Of a stretch of 12,091 nucleotides of DNA, positions 6,821 through 12,091 are shown in pieces. The stretch's first letter is position 1. Every line of letters starts with the position of its first letter. This DNA is from an uncultured Parabacteroides sp. (GTDB taxonomy: Bacteria; Bacteroidota; Bacteroidia; Bacteroidales; Tannerellaceae). The stretch lies in contig URZO01000119.1 in the NCBI GenBank assembly GCA_900552465.1, positions 1 through 12,091 on the forward strand. Direction: 5' to 3'. The notes below the pieces were generated by a model. That model saw only the letters and a program-made list of their open reading frames with translations, did no database searches and had not been told where the DNA came from. Position numbers and translations under genes: made by a program.

Positions 6821-7553
6821 GGCCATGCCCTCCTCCGAAATACTGGTTATAGATAGCGTCAAGCCCATGCTCGGTCTTGTGCAAATCGTTCAGTTCAACT
6901 TCCGCCAATAACCGGCCACCGTCAAACAACCCGACACGGTCGCACACCTGCTGCACCTGGTTCAGATGATGGGAAGAAAACAGGACGGTCAGCCCCTCTT
7001 CCCGGCTCAGTTGCAGGATCAGATCCATAAACTCTTGTACACCGGCCGGATCGATACCCGAAGTCGGTTCGTCCAGGATGATCACTTCCGGGCTCTTGAT
7101 CAACACGTCGGCCAGCCCGAGGCGCTGCCGCATCCCTTTGGAATATTTGCCGGCCTTCTTGTCCGCCTCTTTTGCCAGGCCGACCCGTTCGAGCAGCTGT
7201 CCGGCCTTGGCACGTCCCTCTTTCTTTCCGATACCGTTCAGAGCTGCGGTGTAAAGAAGGTTCTCGATACCTGTCATGTCTTCGTAAAAGCCTACATCTT
7301 CAGGCAGGTAGCCGACCTTTCGCTTGACATCGACCGGATGAGTTGTAGAATTGATGCCACACACATTGACCGAACCCGAAGTCGGCTCCGTCAGTCCTAA
7401 CATCATCAGGATAGTTGTCGATTTTCCTGCCCCGTTAGGTCCCAGCAGCCCAAATATTTCGCCTTTGCGGATATTCAGGTTCAAGTCATTCACAGCAGTA
7501 AAGTTCCCGTACTTCTTCGTCAAACCGGTAAGTTCGATCACATACTGGCACAT
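6813..7553 (-). CDS. ABC transporter ATP-binding protein
   Basis: The 246-residue ATPase has Walker A GPNGAGKST (38-46), a YLPE-type Q-loop region (82-85), signature YSKGMRQR (137-144), Walker B VIILDEP with Glu162, D-loop SGIDP (165-169) and switch His194 in FSSHH. The order and the YLPE variant are typical of CcmA/NosF-like ATPases paired with ABC-2 permeases. It starts three bases after the NEW3 gene stop, and AAGGAGG lies just before the ATG, formed by the Arg-Arg-stop codons of the upstream gene. The C-terminal tail GGGHGHE is unusual in being Gly/His rich; the same bases supply the ribosome-binding tract of the permease. It presumably powers the permease encoded next. Confidence 0.93.
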   Translation of the reverse strand: MCQYVIELTGLTKKYGNFTAVNDLNLNIRKGEIFGLLGPNGAGKSTTILMMLGLTEPTSGSVNVCGINSTTHPVDVKRKVGYLPEDVGFYEDMTGIENLLYTAALNGIGKKEGRAKAGQLLERVGLAKEADKKAGKYSKGMRQRLGLADVLIKSPEVIILDEPTSGIDPAGVQEFMDLILQLSREEGLTVLFSSHHLNQVQQVCDRVGLFDGGRLLAEVELNDLHKTEHGLDAIYNQYFGGGHGHE

Positions 7554-7572
7554 CGCTTACCTCCTTCCATAT
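7554..7572 (-). promoter_or_regulatory. Strong Shine-Dalgarno sequence before the ABC ATPase
   Basis: GGAAGGAGGTAAGCG directly precedes the ATPase ATG. AAGGAGG is a perfect anti-16S match at a spacing of about six bases, but it is also the Arg-Arg-stop codons of the NEW3 gene, so it may serve coupled reinitiation or be partly coincidental. Confidence 0.5.
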
Positions 7573-8702
7573 TTACGGAACAGATAATAAACGCCACCCA
7601 GTACGATCACAATAATCAGAACTCCTAACCATCCGTAAATCATCGGCGTGCGGACAGAGATCCGGAATTCGGCAGTCGTATTCACCTCCGGCGTCTTCGC
7701 GGTCATCTTGGTTACATAATCGCCCGGAAGGGCTTTTTTGGAGGCTTTTATCGTCGCCGTCACGTTAGTCGTACTGCCGGCTGTCATTTTCTCTATTTTA
7801 GCAGGTTCGAAAGTCACTTCCCAATCGACCGGCTTGCTGGCAGACAGCTGCACATCCTTCAACTCGGCAGATCCGTTATTACGCACTACCAGGTCGATAC
7901 GCTTCGTATCCCCTGCCGTAATATCCGTACTCAACAGGCCACGCGGAGTGGTCAATTCTATATCGTATGAGCCGGTAATAACAACCTCCAGCTCTATATC
8001 GGCCGAAGTCGAACTGGTTGTCGCATGAATCGGTATTTTATAACTGCCGGCCTGTACGGTTGCAGACGGGGTTATGTCGATACTGATATTTTCCGTCGCA
8101 TTAGCCTCCACCTGAGCAGAAGTGGCCTGCTTACCGCCCACTCGGAACGTCACGTTCCATCCTCGCGGAGCTTCCGCCATCAGCGCATAAAGTTGCTGGT
8201 CGGCTGTCTGATTCTTCAGCGTGGCACTGAAATTAAAAGTTGATTTTGAATTGCCCTGCATATTGGGCTGCTTTGTCGTAAAATCCGTCTGGTAAGTTCC
8301 CTGCTCGGAGACGGTCACCGTCAACGGCAGTTCGACCACTCCGGGAGCAGTCACCGTAAAATGATATGTCCCCTTATTAACCTTAAACGGAACGTCCACT
8401 TTCAATGAGAAATTCTTTTTTTCACCTGGCAGGACGGATATCTGGCTCACCGTCCAGCCGCCGGCCTTCATCTCATATTTCCACCCCCGCGGCATTCCTT
8501 CCACAAGGATAGAAGCATTCTTCACTTCGTCACTGTTATTAATGACGTCAACACTGTAATTGATAGACTCTCCCGGCGGAACCGCAATCTGAGTGTAGGG
8601 AGTGTACAACATCACGTTTTTCTCTGCGCCGTTTGCGCGTGTACTCATCACAAATAATACAAGTACGAGTACAAGTAGTAAATTAAGATGATTAGTTCGC
8701 AT
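7557..8702 (-). CDS. NEW3-domain secreted protein with C-terminal membrane anchor
   Basis: The 381-residue protein has a signal peptide (1-26, cut probably after NGA) and three similar Ig-like NEW3 repeats of about 100 residues. The repeats are marked by PRGWKYEM (71-78), PRGWNVTF (179-186) and PVDWEVTF (291-298), each followed by a GxY strand (GTYHF, GSYKI, GDYVT). It ends with one transmembrane helix (about 356-375) and a basic RKYGRR tail. The bulk should face the periplasm. NEW3 proteins (COG1470 type) are often next to ABC-2 transporters, as here, and may bind a ligand or help the transporter; the role is not established. The start at 8702 is chosen because an upstream in-frame start at 8735 would put 11 extra residues before a normal signal peptide. 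It is the first gene of the operon. Confidence 0.88.
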   Translation of the reverse strand: MRTNHLNLLLVLVLVLFVMSTRANGAEKNVMLYTPYTQIAVPPGESINYSVDVINNSDEVKNASILVEGMPRGWKYEMKAGGWTVSQISVLPGEKKNFSLKVDVPFKVNKGTYHFTVTAPGVVELPLTVTVSEQGTYQTDFTTKQPNMQGNSKSTFNFSATLKNQTADQQLYALMAEAPRGWNVTFRVGGKQATSAQVEANATENISIDITPSATVQAGSYKIPIHATTSSTSADIELEVVITGSYDIELTTPRGLLSTDITAGDTKRIDLVVRNNGSAELKDVQLSASKPVDWEVTFEPAKIEKMTAGSTTNVTATIKASKKALPGDYVTKMTAKTPEVNTTAEFRISVRTPMIYGWLGVLIIVIVLGGVYYLFRKYGRR

Positions 8703-9043
8703 TGTTATAATAATTTTCTCACAAATAATTATCAATAGGCGGTGACAAATATATAAGTCTTCCGTATTACTGACTATTAAAAGTTACAAAAAAAAATTAT
8801 TACAATATCCCCCCTTCTTCCTCTATTCCTGAATTTGATCTTTCCGGCTTTGTCTAATATCATTTTATATAGAAATTGGTTCTTCGTCACTTTTGGTGGT
8901 AAAAGATGTTATAACGCAATAAAGATAGAAGGCATTTATTGTGTTATTTGCCTGATTTTTTTAGTATTCTACTATAGTTTAAAAGTTGCAGATGTGTAAT
9001 TATAGTAGTAACTTTATAGTTATTCAAGTCAATAAGTTACAAA
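8703..9043. other. Intergenic region, 341 bases, between NEW3 operon and transposase remnant
   Basis: The left part carries the -7 box of the NEW3 operon, a run of nine A and a run of six C (8813-8818 region). From about 8878 the sequence probably belongs to the insertion element. It ends in the inverted repeats around the transposase start. No gene is seen on either strand. Confidence 0.5.
8746..8753 (-). promoter_or_regulatory. -7 box for the NEW3-ABC operon
   Basis: TATATTTG on the minus strand (8753-8746) matches TAnnTTTG exactly and lies about 43 bases before the ATG at 8702. No TTG is found at the right distance upstream, so recognition may need an activator or the box may be fortuitous. 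Confidence 0.45.
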
Positions 9044-9063
9044 ATGATTCACACATCTGCAAC
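8969..9063 (+). repeat. Interlocking inverted repeats around the transposase start
   Basis: GTTGCAGATGTGT (8985-8997) is the exact reverse complement of ACACATCTGCAAC (9051-9063), a 13-pair stem whose 53-base loop contains the transposase ATG at 9044. A second pair, CTACTATA (8969-8976) and TATAGTAG (9001-9008), interlocks with it, so the two stems would form alternative or pseudoknotted folds in a transcript. Confidence 0.7.
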
Positions 9064-9741
9064 GACCAAAGATAGCCTAAAAAAATGGAGTATTGATCCA
9101 TTGCGTCAAATAAGTAAAAGCGTCAAGGTGCATTTTCGTCAAAGTGGCTTGTTAGTCCATGAATTTAAAGTGTCTGATTCTTGTTATATTGTATCTGCCA
9201 GCACGTTGAATTCCTGCTCCTCTTGTCCAGACTGTGGAAGTCTCTGTTTCCATGTTCATAAGTACTATATACGTACATTGGCTAGTCTGGAACTTTTGGT
9301 TGTTCGGTGTATCATAAATTGCGATGCCGTTACTACTATTGTAGGTCTCTGGCATCCGATCATGATACGGGCCGACCGGTGGCTGTCTTTAATTCCCGTT
9401 ATGGAACAGAGTTAAACCGGTGGCTCAAGGATAATTCTCAAATTAGCCTGGTCACACGTGACGGTTCACATGATTACGCACGTGCAATATCGGAGAATCT
9501 TCCACAAGCCGTGCAAGTCTCCGATCGCTTTCACCTGGTAAAGAACCTGTTCGGCGGAGTGATTGATTCCATTCAAAAGATGTTATATCAAAGTAACGGA
9601 AAACAGCCTTACCCATATCCCACTGCCGGAGAAGCGTATGAATATATGTTTAAAGCCCTTTGTGGTATAAGTGAAAAGACGCACCGGGAACAGGTGAATA
9701 ACTATCTGAAAATAAAGAAAATGATATCGGAAGGAGTTACT
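9044..9741 (+). pseudogene. Broken ISL3-family transposase
   Basis: The N-terminus from ATG 9044 carries the ISL3 zinc-finger region (CPDCGSLCFHVHKYYIRTLA, 9224 onward). The frame is then lost at a run of four T (9294-9297): one extra base would continue it as ELFGCSVYHKLRCRYYYC, completing the second Cys pair. Just after that (about 9340-9355) the sequence jumps to the middle of the DDE domain (DHDTGRPVAVFNSRYGTEL, then VTRDGSHDYARA and VSDRFHLVKNLF). By comparison with normal ISL3 transposases roughly 100 residues, including the first catalytic Asp, appear deleted. The 3' end stops at KKMISEG near 9738, where the sequence becomes the antisense end of a fimbrillin gene, so the last third of the protein is missing. 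It cannot be active. Family assignment is by recognisable motifs. Confidence 0.82.
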
Positions 9742-10728
9742 ACCACCGTCACCGAGTGTGCCATCTGTCCAGTCTTCCACCTTTGCCGCGTCAAAGGTGA
9801 TGCCGTTCGCTTTCAGGGTGGCCGTGTAAGTGTATTGTTTGCCGGAGGCAAAACCGCTTGTCAGATAGGTTAATTCTGTTGTATACGTCCGCACTACTCC
9901 ACTTGTTTCAGTGGCGTTCTTTACTTTGACCCTTAAAGTGACTGTCGGGACAGGCTTACTATCATTCTGGCCAGCCAATGGAGGCATGATATAAGAGACA
10001 GTGGTTTTACCGTCTGCTACTGCTGCGCAAGTCATTTTTTTCGCAGCATCAGCATTGGTGTACACGGATGTTGCCGCAGTTATTGTTCCGTCCGACAGCT
10101 ACATCAAGCATGTGCTCCCAGAATCCGGAGGCAGAATCTTGGCAGAATCGCTATCTGCCCAGCTATCCAATATGATTCCGTTCGCTGATGCTATATTAAT
10201 GACTATCATTACGGCCTTTCTTTCAAAAGTCAATTCTACGTTTTGCGCTGTGGCAGTTCCGTTAATAGTAGCATCTTTCCCTACATAAAGATAGTTGGAG
10301 TCGTTTGAGGCAAGAAAATTACCGTCTGTAAAATTAAAATCAGGAAATGAGATGCCCTGACTATTTATTAATGTGTCTATTGCAAATGCACGAATCTTAT
10401 AAGAACCTTTAGCCAGATAGATCGTATCACTTGGATCTATGGTCAAATTACCATTTGCTCCTACCGTATATTCCTTACACGCAAGAGTGTCTGCCTTAAA
10501 ATCTGATTCGCTCGATTTATAAACGAATATCTTCGTTTTTATTCCTTCCCTCATCGTTGAAGCTGGAGTCGTCTCCCCCTTCGTCTGCACCAAATCGATC
10601 CCCCCGCTAAATGTGACAGGATATAAGGTATTGTCGTCAGCCATGTCCGGTATCTCGGTCGCTTCCTTGGTACAGCTTGCGGCGCTAAGGAGAAGGGCGG
10701 TTGTTAGTAAAATGTGATTTTTGTTGTT
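9738..10728 (-). pseudogene. Broken fimbrillin (Mfa-like) lipoprotein gene, second of pair
   Basis: Read on the minus strand, the frame opens after TAA (10731-10729) with a lipoprotein signal sequence, NHILLTTALLLSAASC followed by TKE. There is no ATG, GTG or TTG before the Cys; the first ATG (10644) is after it. The frame then encodes a fimbrillin-type body and, still in the same frame, meets TAG at 10101-10099 between STCLM and LSDGTITAATSVYTNADAA. Beyond the stop it continues to the typical fimbrillin C-terminal strands (YTYTATLKANGITF, VEDWTDGTLGDGGS) and is cut at about 9738 by the transposase remnant before a natural stop. Lost start, nonsense codon and lost 3' end make it a pseudogene. 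Intact members are exported, acylated and assembled into fimbriae or similar surface fibres. It follows the other fimbrillin by about 20 bases. Confidence 0.82.
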
Positions 10729-10746
10729 TTATTTATTGTTTATTTA

Positions 10747-11856
10747 TTATTCATTTGAGGGTCTGAAATCTATGTTTCCACCGGGGACTTCCTCCCAGCT
10801 TGTAACAGTAGCCGTGATCGTGACTGACGGATTCGCGACCGGCGGGACCACTGGCGGTATTACAGGAGGGATCGGAATATCCGGTTCGTCCAGATCATTC
10901 GGGATATCCGGTGGCGTAGGCGGATCGGGAACATCCGGAGTGTCCGGTCCCACCGGCAGGTCGAGCGAGCCGATCACGATGTCGATATTGTAAGCGACAT
11001 TGCCTTCCGAACCGCTGCCTTCAAAATGCACGGGGAGACCGGTGTATGACAGGTCATGCTCCGGGTTGTTATCCCGCGTCAGCACAATATCGACCGTCAA
11101 CTCCGTACGGGGTTGTACCAACAGGTTACTGTTAAAGATGCTTTCTGTCGAGATTTCCATGCCGGTTTCCGTCTCTGCCTCATACAATACCAGCTTCGGC
11201 GCTTCCGCCCCGAACAACACAGTTCACCGCTTGACAATTCGAGCCATGCCTCTCGGGAAGAACCTTCCAAGCCGGCGAATTTCAAGTAATAGGTTTTTGG
11301 CCAGGCGAACCGTGATTTTCAGCAGCGACAATTGATGGGAAAACGAAAACAGGCTATCCTGCCTATCGAAAGGATTCACCAATGAACCGGACTGTGCCTT
11401 TGTCGTTATTATGTCAGTCTCCCCATCAAGATGGTACTCGACAAGACCGTCTTTCACAAGACCTTTCGGATAGTAACCGGTCAGATACACTTCCGAACTG
11501 TCTGCCGGATAATAGCGTTCCGGTACAAATGTGATTTCGGAGTCTGTAGCGACTGCCTCCCATATCTCGTCAAATTGCAGGGTGCTGCTCCCTTTGGCCA
11601 CGTTGAGAGCTGTGCTGTCGAAGTTTTCGATTGCCGCACGGCTCAATAGCTGTGTTTTCAGCCGGATGGGAACCGTAGCTGCCGGTGGGACGGAATCAGG
11701 AACCGGAACCGGCGGCGTAGGCGAACCCGGTGGCGCAGGTTCGTCTGATCTGCAGCAACCGGTTAAAAGACAAATGCTACCGATCACCATTATATAGAAT
11801 AGTATATTCCGAATTCCAGTCATTCTGTTTTTTAGCTTTACCCCTTTGATTTTCAT
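10747..11856 (-). pseudogene. Frameshifted fimbrillin-like lipoprotein gene, first of pair
   Basis: A lipoprotein signal with lipobox LLTGC and a Pro-rich linker (APPGSPTPPVPVPDSVPPAA) lead into a fimbrillin-like body. The frame holds to KITVRLAK, where a run of five A (11298-11294 on the plus strand) shifts it into a TGA stop at 11226-11224. Removing one A continues it as TYYLKFAGLEGSSREAWLEL and SSGEL; adding one base near 11220 returns it to the first frame as VLFGAEAPKLVLYEAETETG. So two one-base indels about 75 bases apart cancel. The end has a second Pro/Asp-rich stretch and closing strands VTITATVTSWEEVPGG. The start at 11856 overlaps the recombinase stop as ATGA; an internal ATG at 11823 gives a more usual signal length. 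Sequencing error at the homopolymer is an alternative to true decay. Confidence 0.78.
10868..10970 (-). repeat. Degenerate Pro/Asp-rich coding repeat
   Basis: Reiterated CCGGAT-like units encode runs such as PDTPDVPDPP, PDIP, EPDIPIPP and PPVVPPV within the first fimbrillin gene. The tract separates the last two strand regions of the protein, an unusual place for a spacer, and it is prone to slippage. Confidence 0.65.
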
Positions 11857-12091
11857 GTTTGACGTACCTTATTTATGAAATAAGGTCTCGCCTCTTTTCC
11901 AATCAGTTTTTCGATCTTGTGGGATACTTTTTCATTCGCTTTAATGATCTCTTCGGGGGCAAGACGTGCCAGGTAATTACGGGTCATTTTCTCTGTCGTA
12001 TGTCCCAATGCCTGGCTGATCACACGGATCTCGACATGGCATCTATAGGCTTCCGAGGCCCAGGTATGCCGGAACACGTAGCTGGTTAGCG
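11853..12091 (-). CDS. Tyrosine recombinase, C-terminal part, cut by window edge
   Basis: The visible 78 residues carry the end of a phage-integrase catalytic domain. RHTWAS is the box II Arg with its neighbouring His, preceded by SYVF as in Bacteroidetes recombinases, where the first His of HxxR is often Ser/Thr. LGHTTEKMTRNYL has the His and the nucleophile Tyr, and a basic tail ends in NKVRQT. The frame stays open to base 12091, so the start lies outside; the GTG at 12077 is not a real start. Such enzymes cut and rejoin DNA, and in Bacteroidales many invert promoters of surface genes. The stop overlaps the start of the fimbrillin gene as ATGA, so the two were probably co-transcribed and coupled. 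Whether it acted as invertase or as integrase of a mobile element cannot be decided here. Confidence 0.88.
   Translation of the reverse strand, partial: LTSYVFRHTWASEAYRCHVEIRVISQALGHTTEKMTRNYLARLAPEEIIKANEKVSHKIEKLIGKEARPYFINKVRQT

Larger units (their letters stand above)
8878..9741 (+). mobile_element. Remnant of an ISL3-family insertion sequence, right part missing
   Basis: The element is defined by the transposase pseudogene. The left boundary is inferred from a terminal-repeat-like string beginning GGTTCTTCGTCACTTTTGG at 8878, about 165 bases before the transposase ATG. Its partner cannot be checked, because the right end and the last part of the transposase are gone. The right boundary, about 9738-9741, is where transposase similarity stops and the antisense fimbrillin frame becomes sensible. 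No target duplication can be assigned. Confidence 0.55.

Noticed and set aside
8930..8960. AGGCA...TGCCT hairpin followed by seven T as a terminator
   Set aside because: The stem has only five pairs with a 14-base loop and lies inside the probable IS leader with no gene upstream on that strand.
9738..9765. GGTGACGGTGGTAGTAA (minus strand) as the IS right terminal repeat
   Set aside because: Similarity to the left end is limited to GGTGGTA and the bases are explained by fimbrillin codons for a Gly/Asp-rich tail.
10099..10101. Amber codon read as pyrrolysine or by programmed read-through
   Set aside because: Nothing in the window supports pyrrolysine machinery, and the gene also lacks a start codon and a 3' end, so decay explains it better.
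11292..11300. Programmed ribosomal frameshift at the A5 run
   Set aside because: Only five A are present and they do not form the A AAA AAC heptamer; a +1 shift followed by an opposite shift would be needed, which is not a known programme.

Overview
The window looks like a chromosomal segment from a Bacteroidales bacterium, plausibly Parabacteroides or a close relative. The evidence is gene content (a DUF6377/TPR regulator, Mfa-like fimbrillin lipoproteins, a Bacteroidetes-type tyrosine recombinase) and promoters of the Bacteroidales form (TTG, 19-20 bases, TAnnTTTG). No gene-level assignment rests on a database search, and the genus call is inference.

Layout. Bases 1-627: the 5' part of a tRNA-Ser(UGA) on the minus strand with a good promoter, then AT-rich sequence with an unlisted 50-codon minus-strand ORF for a one-helix membrane peptide (298-450) and a candidate terminator. 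Bases 628-3918, minus strand: a membrane-anchored DUF6377/TPR regulator and a biotin-dependent carboxyltransferase (pyruvate carboxylase B / oxaloacetate decarboxylase alpha type) without its own biotinyl domain. A clear intrinsic terminator straddles the carboxyltransferase stop. Bases 4177-5769, plus strand: a consensus promoter drives a fused double GNAT acetyltransferase and, overlapping it by 22 bases, a small AlaX-like aminoacyl-tRNA editing protein. The whole gap between this operon and the next, convergent one is a single imperfect palindrome running from stop codon to stop codon.

Bases 5864-8702, minus strand: a three-gene operon of a NEW3-domain secreted/anchored protein, an ABC ATPase and an ABC-2 permease. 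The ATPase and permease starts are preceded by Shine-Dalgarno-like purine tracts, which is uncommon in this phylum.

Bases about 8878-12091 form a decaying accessory block. An ISL3-type transposase remnant (plus strand) has a frameshift, an internal deletion removing the start of the catalytic domain, and a missing 3' end. It abuts the 3' end of a broken fimbrillin gene (no start codon, an in-frame amber codon, lost last codons). Upstream in transcription is a second fimbrillin gene with two mutually compensating one-base indels. That gene overlaps by ATGA the end of a tyrosine recombinase whose start lies beyond the window. The arrangement fits a recombinase-fimbrillin surface-structure locus that has been inactivated and cut by an IS-associated deletion.
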